A stretch of 5,994 bases of DNA from Bacteriovoracaceae bacterium (lineage in GTDB: Bacteria > Bdellovibrionota > Bacteriovoracia > Bacteriovoracales > Bacteriovoracaceae), in the NCBI GenBank assembly GCA_947448095.1, contig CANFNN010000189.1:1-5994 (forward strand), given 5' to 3'. The notes under the pieces were generated by a model, which was given only the letters and a program-made list of their open reading frames with translations, was not told where the DNA came from and ran no database searches. This document shows, one piece after another, positions 1-5,994 of the stretch. Numbering within the stretch: position 1 is the first letter of the stretch; each line of letters starts with the position of its first letter. The position numbers and the translations under genes were made by a program.

Positions 1-538
1 CTGAATAGATAGTGCTTAATTCAGTTAATAGAACCGCAAAAGACCATCCATCACAAATAATATGATGACCCGTAATAATAAAAACAAAGTTTTCGGGTGC
101 TAGTTGTACCAAAGTTCCAAAAAAACATGGGCCATTTACCAAATCGATTTTATTCGTAACTTGAGATTCTTTCAGTTCTTGAAGATCTTTTTGAGCATTT
201 GAATTTTCAGACCAGTTTAAAACACGAAGAGGTCTTGGCATGAATTCTTGGATCAGGAAAAATTTCCCATCCGAAGAAAAAACGGATCTTAAAGCATCAT
301 GGCGTTTAAGGATTTCTTGAAAAGCGAGATTAAGTATCTCAGCATTCACAACCCCATGCATCTCCAGGGCAAGAGATTCGTTATAACAAAGTGACGCTTC
401 TTTATCTAACGCCAAAGTGGCCCATATTTCTCGCTGAGCTTCAGTTGTAGCAATAGCTGTAGAGATAGGCCCTGAACTAAATGGGTTGTACTGAACCTTT
501 TTTAAAGATTTGCTATCAAGCTTTGGAGGCTGCACCAC
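1..538 (-). CDS. NRPS condensation domain, N-terminal half; start of the next synthetase subunit (3' partial)
   Basis: The frame is open for 179 codons from GTG at 538-536 to the window edge. It encodes the N-terminal half of a condensation domain, which forms an amide between an upstream carrier-bound acyl donor and a downstream aminoacyl acceptor. Visible motifs are C1 TEAQREIWATLAL (residues 32-44), C2 RHDALRSVF (79-87) and C3 HHIICDGWS (158-166), with the HHxxxDG catalytic signature intact (second His 159, Asp163). The spacing is normal for the family. A GTG start is proposed because it directly follows the preceding TAA, a second GTG follows at 535-533, and the first in-frame ATG (residue 60) lies after motif C1. 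Only about 20 residues precede the domain and no docking domain is seen. The frame is the same as that of the upstream gene, so this could instead be the continuation of one megasynthase interrupted by a stop. The donor should be the beta-amino acyl chain on the upstream ACP. Confidence 0.9.
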   Translation of the reverse strand, partial: MVQPPKLDSKSLKKVQYNPFSSGPISTAIATTEAQREIWATLALDKEASLCYNESLALEMHGVVNAEILNLAFQEILKRHDALRSVFSSDGKFFLIQEFMPRPLRVLNWSENSNAQKDLQELKESQVTNKIDLVNGPCFFGTLVQLAPENFVFIITGHHIICDGWSFAVLLTELSTIYS

Positions 539-547
539 TTAATTCTC
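533..547 (-). promoter_or_regulatory. Stop/start junction TAA-GTG-GTG with a weak ribosome-binding site
   Basis: The upstream stop TAA (541-539) is directly followed by GTG (538-536) and a second GTG (535-533), all in the same frame. The only Shine-Dalgarno-like bases are GAG at 547-545, six bases before the first GTG and nine before the second. This is a poor match to AAGGAG. If the two frames are separate genes, translation of the second most likely depends on termination-reinitiation coupling, because no gap exists for an independent strong site or promoter. Which GTG is used cannot be decided. Confidence 0.5.
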
Positions 548-694
548 AATCAGAAAATATTCACCAGGTCTCATTGGATCCTCTTTGAACCAAGCAGGAT
601 TGCCTTTTTCATCACGCCCAAGTCTGGCTCCAGGAAAAGGTGCATTCTTTTGATCGAAAATAGCAGGATGCTTTATCTTAATCGGTAAAGAACC
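539..694 (-). other. Conserved C-terminal tail after the aminotransferase
   Basis: Residues 1763-1813 follow the AMT fold and include PFPGARLGRDEKGNPAWF and DPMRPGEYFLIEN. From memory of the family, a PGARLGRDxxGNPAWFxxDPxRPGxY element is common after AMT domains and normally leads straight into the following condensation domain. Here it ends three residues after EYFL in a TAA. The tail therefore appears complete, and the stop falls in the interdomain linker instead of truncating a folded unit. No recognisable C-terminal docking helix is present. Confidence 0.7.
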
Positions 695-3600
695 CGGAAT
701 TAATCCCATCGCCTGCATCGAGGCAATACCATTTTTGATGTTAGTAAGAACTGTTTCAAGTTCTAAATCAGTATGAGCAAGATTTATAAACCAAGGGAAT
801 CCGTCATAGACGTGAACTCCATTATAGCGAAGAATGGCAAACAGAAGCTCTCCACCTGCCACATCCGAAACCCACTTAGGCTTCATTAAAGTTCCAAAGT
901 TATGCATTTCAAAGGGAACCTTCGCATCCTTACAGAAAGTATTAATTTCGGAAGCAAACCGAGAAGCTTTTTGATTGAGATCAGCTAGCATTTTTACGCC
1001 GCCGTCTCGTATGATTTCTAATGCGCCCTTAGCGGCCGCAAGAGCAAGTGGGTGTCTCACGAAAGTTCCAGCAAAATACGTCACTCCGACAGTTGGTGTT
1101 GAATCATCACCAAATTGCCAGTGACCTCCGTCAAGAGCATCCATATATTCAGATTTTCCTGAAATCACACCGATTGGCATTCCACCACCAACAATTTTCC
1201 CATAAGTACAAAGGTCGGCACGAATCCCAAAATAACCTTGGGCACCTGCAGGATGAACCCTAAAGCCTGTGATCACTTCATCAAAAATCAAACATGTTTC
1301 TGAAGCTGAGGTTATCTTTCTCAATTCTTTTAAGAATTCAACAGGATGAAAATTACAACGACGGCTTTGAACAGGCTCAACAAGAACGGCAGCAACTTCT
1401 CCCGCCATTTCTTTTATAATACGAAGAGATTCATCTGTTCCATAATCTAGTACAATCATGTTGGAGACAGCGGCACCATTGATTCCAGGAGCTGCGGGAT
1501 AGGATTTATCTCTCGCAGTTCGGATAATTACTTCATCGTTAATTCCGTGATATGAACCAGAGAAAACAATTATTTTCTCTCGACCTGTCACTGTTCGAGC
1601 GAGTCTCATCGCACCTAGAACGGCTTCTGAGCCCGTATTACAAAAGGCGGCCCGGTCATTTCCAGTCAGCTCACAGATCAATTTACTCACTTCACCAACA
1701 AGAGGATGTTGGGGACCGATTTCAATTCCCTCTTCAATTTGTTTGATCACTAGCTGCTTAATTTTCTCATTACCGTTACCAAAGAAGTTTGATCCAAATC
1801 CACAAGTCATATCGATGTATTGATTTCCATCAAGGTCCCAGAGTTTTTGCAAATGAGATTTCTCGACCACGATCGGATAAATAATTTCTTTGTTTTCAGG
1901 TTTAAACCCTGTCACGACTCGAGGATCAGCGTGATTTTTGCGATTGTCTTGGGTAAACTTCTTAGATTTTTTTGTTTTTTCAGAATATTTCTCAAAAAAC
2001 GCATGGATCATTTTATTTTGTGCATCAGTTAGTTTCGCTGTTTTCTCAACACTGATTTTTGCAGCGGCTCCGAAAGAATCTTTGGCGGTTTTAATATCTG
2101 CCCCACGTACTATCTTCTTTAATTCAGACTGGAGCATTTCTTTTAAAGGCACAATGACCTCTTGCTTTGGAACCGGAATAGAAACTGGAGCTGACGTCAC
2201 AGCAATAGGAGCGATCGGTTTTGCATTTCTTAGCAAAAGGATTTGCTGATTCATCAGTTCAATTTGACGCTGAATAATTATTTCAACCCCAGTGCCAGAC
2301 ACTTCCGCTGAAGAGGTCTGATATTCAACTTCTGCCTTCAATACGGGTGCAGCTTCCTTAATAGGGGCCTGAGGCTTTTGCTGAACCTGAACTTGCTCGG
2401 TCATAACAGGAGCGACTATCGAAGAAGCCATTGGAATAACGATTTCACCAGCGGGAGCACTTAGTAAAACTTTGTCCACGAAGGCATCCGCCAAAAGACT
2501 AATCGTTGAATATTCTTCCAGAAGTTGTCTAAAACTGACTTGAATTTTGAGTTCTTTTTTTAATTGGAGTGAAATTTGTGTCAGAAACAATGAGTCCATT
2601 CCCATTTCAAGAAATGTCATATCATTGCCGTATTCACCGACATCAATTCCTGAGGATGCTTCAAAAATCTCGACTAAGATTTTACTCAATTGATCTTTCT
2701 GAGAATTTTTCATGGGTTGCTCCGACATATTTTTAACTTCAATAATATTAATTTTTGAGTCCAACCAAACTTTATTCTTCTCAAAGACATAAACAGGAGC
2801 CTCGGCTCTTTTTTGTTCATCTTTTCGGTAAAGAAGTCTGGCATCTTTGATTTTGTGACCACTCAACCACAGATTTCCAATTGCCCGCAAAACATAGTCT
2901 GTTTCTGATATATATGCATCGGCTAATGTAACAATTGCCTTGAAGTTTTTTGAACCGTCATGAGTCGCCTGTTTGCGCGATAAATTAACTAGTGTATTTC
3001 TTGGACCAACTTCAAGAAGAACAATGTTGTCCTCGATTAAGATTTTGCTAATAGCTGGCGCAAATGAAACGGTTTTCACAAGATGTTCGGCCCAATAATC
3101 AGAGGACGTTAATTCCAAGTCATCTCGTTTTAAAGAAACAGTTGAAAGGATAGATATTTTTGGTTTATTTTTAGTTATCCCGTTAAGAAAATCTTTAAAC
3201 TCTGCAACAACCGGAATCATCATGCGTGAGTGAAATGCATGAGAGGTCTTCAGCACGACAGATCCAATATTTTGCTCATCTAAAGAAGATTGAAAACGTA
3301 GGATTTCAGCTTCTGGCCCCGCCACAACGATGGAAGAAACGCCATTTATAGCAGCAATGTCTACTTCAAAGCCAGAGATCAGTTTCTCGATTTGCTCAAA
3401 TGTACTGGCGACAGAGATCATCATACCAGGGCTCAGCTTATTCATTAGCTCAGCTCTTTTAGCGATCACTCGAAGACCATCTTCTAAAGAAAAAATACCC
3501 GCAAGGGTAGCAGCAACATATTCTCCAATACTGTGGCCAATAAATCCTTTAGGAACGTAACCCATTTCCATAAACATCTTGGCAAGGGCATATTCGATAA

Positions 3601-5994
3601 CGAAAATAGCTGGTTGAGCATAAAATGTATTATTGAGTTTTTCTTTATTGGCCTCGTCAAAAATGATGTCTTTAATTCTGTAGCCCGCGATTTTTTCAAG
3701 CAGCAAATTGCATTTATCAAACTCAGCTTGAAAAATCATTGAGGACTCATATAGTCCTTTTCCCATGCAAATATACTGACTTCCTTGACCAGGAAACATC
3801 ATATGCAAGGCAGTGGGAGTCTTTAATTGCCCAGTACCAGATTTAAGAGGAGAGATTTTTTTCAGATCATCCTTATCAGTCAGGACGAGCATACGGCGAT
3901 GAGAATATTCCTTTCTTCCTACTTCTAAAGTGAAAGCGATTTTACGCCATTCACGAGCTGATTTATCTTGCAGCATTTGAATCAAATTATTTTCAATTTC
4001 TTTAGCAAGAAGTTCACTTTTAGCAGAGATTTTAAATAACGTGGGCTCATTAAAGAGTGAGCCCTTCTTTTCAAAACTCAAATCAACAATCGGTTGAATG
4101 TATTGCTCAATCACCACATGGGCATTGGTTCCACCTACGCCAAATGAAGAAACTCCTGCTCGTCTTGGAGAATCGCTATCAAGAAGGACTTTTGAATCAG
4201 ACGTCACAATAAAAGGAGAATCAGACAGATTTAATAATTTATTCGGTTTCACGAAATTAATAGTTCCAGGGACAATTCCCTTATTCACCACGAGGAGTGC
4301 CTTAATCAGACCAGTGACTCCGGCCGCTGCTGTGAGATGTCCTAGGTTAGATTTGACTGAACTTAGGTAACAGAAATTTTTATCTTGAGTCGAAATCTCA
4401 AAGGCCTGTCTGAGAGCTTCGACTTCAATAGGATCGCCAACAGGTGTAGCGGTTCCATGGGCTTCTATGTAGGAAATAGTTCGGGGACTAATTTTAGCAT
4501 CTAAATGGGCTTTGCGAATCGCATCGGCTTGGCCCTTCGTACTTGGCGCTGTAAAACTCATCTTATTAGCGCCGTCGTTGTTGAGACCAATTCCCTTAAT
4601 CAATCCCAGAATGTTGTCCCCGTCTCTGACGGCATCTTCTAGTCGCTTAAGAACAACAATCCCCGCTCCTTCAGTAAATACGGTACCAGTAGCACTTTCA
4701 TCAAACGGTCTACATAAACCATCTTGAGATAAGATTCCACCCTCTTGAAAGAGATGGCCTGAATTGGGAGCACCACTTATCGAAATTCCTCCGGCCAAGG
4801 CCATGGAGCAATTTCTCAAACGAAGGCTTTTAACGGCTTCAATTATAGCAACGAGGGAGGTCGAGCAGCCTGTATGTAAACTAATCGCTGGACCTGTGAG
4901 ATTTAATTTATAAGCAACTCTCGTGGCGATATAATCTTTTTCAAGACCAAGCATGACATTAAATTCACCAGCTTGTTTCACCTTATCTGGATGCTGATCC
5001 ACGAGTCTTCCATATTTGCTATTGCCCATACCAGCAAATATACCGATTGTTTCTTTATGAGAATCAGAATGATAACCAGCAGATTCTAGAGCTTCGACTG
5101 AAACTTCAAGAAACTTCCGCTGCTGAGGATCCATTAATTCGGCTTCACGTGGAGTCATTCCGAAAAACTTATAATCAAAAGATTGCTGACCAGGAAGTAA
5201 TCCCCGAGTCATTAAATAATTGGGATCAGTATAGAGTTCTGCAGAAATTGAGGGATCAATCTCAGAGGGATTAAATTTTTCAATCGAGTTTTTCTGGGCC
5301 AAAAGATTCGACCACATTTCTTCAACGTTATGGGCTCCGGGGAATCGTCCCGAGAGACCAATCACTGCGATATCACCACTCACTTGACCTTGGACTTCAG
5401 CTTCATCTGAGAACTGGATTGTACTTTCTCCATTGATCACATTAACAATATTTGAGATCGTTGTATTTTGAAAAAAATCAACTACACTCAGCTCTTTTTC
5501 AAGGGTCTGATTCATTTCAATTAAGATTCTGATCGCTAAAAGTGAGTTTCCGCCCAAGTCAAAAAAATTGTCATTGATTCCGATATCATCAAGTGCCAGA
5601 TGCTTTTTCCACAACCTTGAAAGAGAAATCTCAAGATCTGAAGAAGGGGCAACAAATTCAGACATTAGTTCAGGTCTAGATCTCGAGGGCAAAGGAAGAG
5701 ATTTATAATCGACCTTGCCTGAGGGAGTCAGTGGAAGGACATCAATTTTTACAAAATGAGACGGGATCATGTATTCGGGAAGATCTAAACGTAACTTTTG
5801 TCTAAGTGAGGATATATCGAGGGTACCAGTGATGTAAGCGCAAATAGATTTTTCATTTTCTATTTCAATCACTTTTACGACGCCCTGACCGATGCCTGCT
5901 TGTTTTTGGAGCACGAGTTCAATTTCGCCTGTTTCAATTCGGTAACCACGAATTTTAACCTGGCCATCTTTTCGACCCAAAAATTGTATTGTTC
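539..5994 (-). CDS. Hybrid NRPS-PKS megasynthase with aminotransferase: (A)-PCP-KS-AT-ACP-AMT, 5' partial
   Basis: This cytosolic multidomain synthetase loads one building block, extends it once with malonate and transaminates the resulting beta-ketone. Residue numbers in all entries count the Leu codon at 5980-5978 as residue 1, giving 1813 residues to the TAA at 541-539. That TTG is not the start: the frame stays open to the window edge, and the codons before it (Thr-Ile-Gln-Phe) continue adenylation motif A8, so the true start lies outside the window. Domain order is A C-terminal part (1-96), PCP (108-186), KS (203-625), AT (725-1020), ACP (1095-1168), linker (1169-1316) and class III aminotransferase (1320-1762). 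No KR, DH, ER, methyltransferase or thioesterase is visible. The order from KS onward matches the iturin/mycosubtilin (ItuA/MycA) and, more loosely, McyE families. An NRPS A-PCP replaces the acyl-ligase loader of MycA. The chain stops directly before a condensation-domain frame. Product identity cannot be deduced because the A-domain specificity pocket is outside the window. Confidence 0.97.
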   Translation of the reverse strand, partial: TIQFLGRKDGQVKIRGYRIETGEIELVLQKQAGIGQGVVKVIEIENEKSICAYITGTLDISSLRQKLRLDLPEYMIPSHFVKIDVLPLTPSGKVDYKSLPLPSRSRPELMSEFVAPSSDLEISLSRLWKKHLALDDIGINDNFFDLGGNSLLAIRILIEMNQTLEKELSVVDFFQNTTISNIVNVINGESTIQFSDEAEVQGQVSGDIAVIGLSGRFPGAHNVEEMWSNLLAQKNSIEKFNPSEIDPSISAELYTDPNYLMTRGLLPGQQSFDYKFFGMTPREAELMDPQQRKFLEVSVEALESAGYHSDSHKETIGIFAGMGNSKYGRLVDQHPDKVKQAGEFNVMLGLEKDYIATRVAYKLNLTGPAISLHTGCSTSLVAIIEAVKSLRLRNCSMALAGGISISGAPNSGHLFQEGGILSQDGLCRPFDESATGTVFTEGAGIVVLKRLEDAVRDGDNILGLIKGIGLNNDGANKMSFTAPSTKGQADAIRKAHLDAKISPRTISYIEAHGTATPVGDPIEVEALRQAFEISTQDKNFCYLSSVKSNLGHLTAAAGVTGLIKALLVVNKGIVPGTINFVKPNKLLNLSDSPFIVTSDSKVLLDSDSPRRAGVSSFGVGGTNAHVVIEQYIQPIVDLSFEKKGSLFNEPTLFKISAKSELLAKEIENNLIQMLQDKSAREWRKIAFTLEVGRKEYSHRRMLVLTDKDDLKKISPLKSGTGQLKTPTALHMMFPGQGSQYICMGKGLYESSMIFQAEFDKCNLLLEKIAGYRIKDIIFDEANKEKLNNTFYAQPAIFVIEYALAKMFMEMGYVPKGFIGHSIGEYVAATLAGIFSLEDGLRVIAKRAELMNKLSPGMMISVASTFEQIEKLISGFEVDIAAINGVSSIVVAGPEAEILRFQSSLDEQNIGSVVLKTSHAFHSRMMIPVVAEFKDFLNGITKNKPKISILSTVSLKRDDLELTSSDYWAEHLVKTVSFAPAISKILIEDNIVLLEVGPRNTLVNLSRKQATHDGSKNFKAIVTLADAYISETDYVLRAIGNLWLSGHKIKDARLLYRKDEQKRAEAPVYVFEKNKVWLDSKINIIEVKNMSEQPMKNSQKDQLSKILVEIFEASSGIDVGEYGNDMTFLEMGMDSLFLTQISLQLKKELKIQVSFRQLLEEYSTISLLADAFVDKVLLSAPAGEIVIPMASSIVAPVMTEQVQVQQKPQAPIKEAAPVLKAEVEYQTSSAEVSGTGVEIIIQRQIELMNQQILLLRNAKPIAPIAVTSAPVSIPVPKQEVIVPLKEMLQSELKKIVRGADIKTAKDSFGAAAKISVEKTAKLTDAQNKMIHAFFEKYSEKTKKSKKFTQDNRKNHADPRVVTGFKPENKEIIYPIVVEKSHLQKLWDLDGNQYIDMTCGFGSNFFGNGNEKIKQLVIKQIEEGIEIGPQHPLVGEVSKLICELTGNDRAAFCNTGSEAVLGAMRLARTVTGREKIIVFSGSYHGINDEVIIRTARDKSYPAAPGINGAAVSNMIVLDYGTDESLRIIKEMAGEVAAVLVEPVQSRRCNFHPVEFLKELRKITSASETCLIFDEVITGFRVHPAGAQGYFGIRADLCTYGKIVGGGMPIGVISGKSEYMDALDGGHWQFGDDSTPTVGVTYFAGTFVRHPLALAAAKGALEIIRDGGVKMLADLNQKASRFASEINTFCKDAKVPFEMHNFGTLMKPKWVSDVAGGELLFAILRYNGVHVYDGFPWFINLAHTDLELETVLTNIKNGIASMQAMGLIPGSLPIKIKHPAIFDQKNAPFPGARLGRDEKGNPAWFKEDPMRPGEYFLIEN
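695..2023 (-). other. PLP-dependent class III (GSA-type) aminotransferase domain (AMT)
   Basis: This in-line aminotransferase replaces the beta-ketone of the ACP-bound chain with an amine. Signatures are FCNTGSEAV (1446-1454, phosphate cup), SYHG (1476-1479, ring stacking and Gly), FDEVITGFR (1566-1574, Asp1567 binding the pyridine nitrogen) and YGKIVGGGMPIGV (1593-1605, Lys1595 forming the Schiff base). TYFAGTFVRHPLALAAAKGAL (from 1634) holds the Thr that contacts PLP. The lead-in LTDAQNKMIHAFFEKYSEKT and ADPRVVTGFKP is what I know from PKS-embedded AMT domains, and is absent from free glutamate-1-semialdehyde aminomutases. All PLP residues are intact, so the domain should be active. The amino donor cannot be read from sequence. 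Confidence 0.96.
2033..2476 (-). other. Long low-complexity interdomain linker between ACP and aminotransferase
   Basis: About 148 residues (1169-1316) are rich in Pro, Ala, Val, Gln and Ile, with repeated short PV/PA/AP elements (for example APIAVTSAPVSIPVPKQ at 1257-1273). One predicted helix (IIIQRQIELMNQQILLLR, 1234-1251) has heptad-like Leu/Ile spacing. It has no enzyme motifs. A Pro/Ala-rich tether with a short Q/L-rich helix is usual between ACP and AMT in this module family. It probably gives the ACP reach to the aminotransferase, and the helix may self-associate. Confidence 0.75.
2477..2698 (-). other. Acyl carrier protein (ACP) domain
   Basis: The ACP carries the malonyl extender and then the beta-ketoacyl and beta-aminoacyl intermediates. 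The motif FLEMGMDSLFLTQISLQL (residues 1123-1140) places the phosphopantetheine on Ser1130. Preceding residues ILVEIFEASSGIDV and following VSFRQLLEEYSTISLLADAF match carriers of the McyE/MycA aminotransferase modules as I recall them. No ketoreductase or dehydratase lies between AT and ACP, so the beta-keto group should reach the aminotransferase unreduced. An internal ATG at residue 1085 just before this domain has no good ribosome-binding site and is not treated as a start. Confidence 0.94.
2921..3808 (-). other. Acyltransferase (AT) domain, predicted malonyl-CoA specific
   Basis: The AT loads the extender unit from CoA onto the ACP. It starts at LHMMFPGQGSQY (725-736), has the nucleophile Ser817 in GHSIGE (815-820), the carboxylate-binding Arg842 in KRAELM and the specificity motif HAFH at 914-917 (codons from 3241). 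HAFH is the established signature for malonyl rather than methylmalonyl units (YASH). The domain ends near LLEVGPRNTLVNLSRK. The KS-AT adaptor occupies about 626-724. A post-AT linker (1021-1085) carries VYVFEKNKVWL, matching the conserved PxYPFxRxxYW element. The AT acts in cis, so no separate trans-AT is needed for this module. Confidence 0.95.
4106..5374 (-). other. Beta-ketoacyl synthase (KS) domain
   Basis: The KS accepts the acyl chain from the PCP and performs decarboxylative Claisen condensation with malonyl-ACP. It begins at DIAVIGLSGRFPGA (203-216) and ends at GVSSFGVGGTNAHVVIE (609-625). Catalytic residues are Cys372 in HTGCSTSLVAI, His508 in EAHGTATPVGDP and His548 in SNLGHLTAAAG, so the Cys-His-His triad is complete. 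DPQQRKFLEVSVEALE (284-299) is the usual conserved segment. EAHGTATPVGDP and the NNDGANKMSFTAPS stretch resemble KSs of mixed NRPS/PKS modules as I know them. The residues before the active Cys read His-Thr-Gly in place of the common Asp-Thr-Ala, which is a mild variant. Confidence 0.97.
5423..5659 (-). other. Peptidyl carrier protein (PCP/T) domain
   Basis: The carrier domain holds the substrate activated by the preceding A domain on a phosphopantetheine arm and presents it to the ketosynthase. The attachment motif DNFFDLGGNSLLAI (residues 137-150) has the modified serine at Ser146 (codon 5545-5543). LGGNSLL is typical of PCPs following A domains. Following residues such as VVDFFQNTTISNI fit helix III of the fold. 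A roughly 16-residue hydrophilic linker joins it to the KS. No condensation domain intervenes, so this is an NRPS-to-PKS handover within one chain. Confidence 0.95.
5693..5994 (-). other. Adenylation domain, C-terminal subdomain (partial)
   Basis: This is the end of an NRPS A domain, which activates an amino or related acid as its AMP ester and loads it onto the next carrier. Motif A8 (residues 1-21, core GRKDGQVKIRGYRIETGEIE), motif A9 (LPEYMIPSHFV, 67-77) and motif A10 (PSGKVDY, 86-92, catalytic Lys89) are all intact. The A8 sequence is of amino-acid NRPS type and unlike that of fatty acyl-AMP ligases, which argues against a lipid-loading domain of the MycA kind. The A3-A6 region holding the specificity residues is outside the window, so the substrate is unknown. 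Hydroxy- or aryl-acid activation, as seen for the McyG loader, is not excluded. Confidence 0.95.

Noticed and set aside
1967..1980. A-rich run in the coding strand (A6-C-A7) that includes an in-phase A_AAA_AAA heptamer; a -1 slip would reach a TAA almost at once and release a protein ending before the AMT.
   Set aside because: It sits in a lysine-rich loop of an AT-rich gene, where such runs arise by chance. I see no convincing stem-loop just downstream or strong upstream stimulator. Reads should be checked here for indels, but programmed frameshifting is not supported.
695..2023. A free-standing hemL-like glutamate-1-semialdehyde aminomutase.
   Set aside because: It is fused in frame to the KS-AT-ACP module through a typical linker and carries the lead-in and tail elements of PKS-embedded aminotransferases.
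2477..2728. Internal ATG at 2728-2726 (MSEQPMKN) just before the ACP, as a possible separate start for an ACP-AMT protein.
   Set aside because: The frame is continuous with the AT linker, there is no good ribosome-binding site, and a linker Met at this position is unremarkable.
1048..5274. Several plus-strand open frames of about 64-103 codons antisense to the megasynthase.
   Set aside because: They lie wholly opposite well-conserved domains, show no recognisable protein motifs and have no consistent start signals. They are shadows of the minus-strand gene.
5978..5980. TTG as the start codon of the megasynthase.
   Set aside because: This Leu is the conserved residue of adenylation motif A8 and the frame continues upstream to the window edge, so the gene is 5' truncated by the window.
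5693..5994. The first domain as a fatty acyl-AMP ligase loader, as in mycosubtilin MycA.
   Set aside because: The A8 region GRKDGQVKIRGYRIETGEIE and the A10 PSGKVDY are of amino-acid NRPS type, and the following carrier has the PCP form LGGNS.

Overview
The window is an internal slice of a modular natural-product assembly line, a hybrid non-ribosomal peptide synthetase / type I polyketide synthase (NRPS-PKS). All coding sequence is on the minus strand, so the genes read from right to left. Neither end of the assembly line is in view: the first protein enters at 5994 already inside an adenylation domain, and the second leaves at position 1 inside a condensation domain. There is no intergenic space, RNA gene, mobile element, CRISPR array or visible terminator. 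The plus-strand open frames are short antisense shadows of the megasynthase.

Layout in the direction of transcription: the C-terminal end of an NRPS adenylation domain (5994-5693), a peptidyl carrier protein (5659-5423), a ketosynthase (5374-4106), a malonyl-type acyltransferase (3808-2921), an acyl carrier protein (2698-2477), a long Pro/Ala/Val/Gln-rich linker (2476-2033), a class III PLP-dependent aminotransferase (2023-695) and a conserved C-terminal tail ending at a TAA (541-539). The next codon, GTG at 538-536, opens a second frame encoding the N-terminal half of an NRPS condensation domain. The expected active-site residues of every complete domain are present.

Working model: the PCP-bound building block chosen by the mostly unseen A domain is passed to the KS and extended once with malonate. 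No ketoreductase is present, so the beta-ketone should survive. The aminotransferase then converts it to a beta-amine on the ACP, and the downstream condensation domain couples this beta-amino acyl chain to the next amino acid. KS-AT-ACP-AMT followed by C is the layout of the iturin/mycosubtilin synthetases (ItuA, MycA), and a related order occurs in microcystin McyE. Here an amino-acid-type A-PCP precedes the KS, which could give a beta,gamma-diamino acid. The AMT and C domains are also separated by one in-frame stop codon, where those relatives have a continuous chain.

The organism cannot be named from this sequence. Base composition looks moderately AT-rich by eye, and codon use appears homogeneous throughout. 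The module type is known from Bacillus/Paenibacillus, cyanobacteria, myxobacteria and other proteobacteria. The window is bacterial and belongs to a secondary-metabolite gene cluster.
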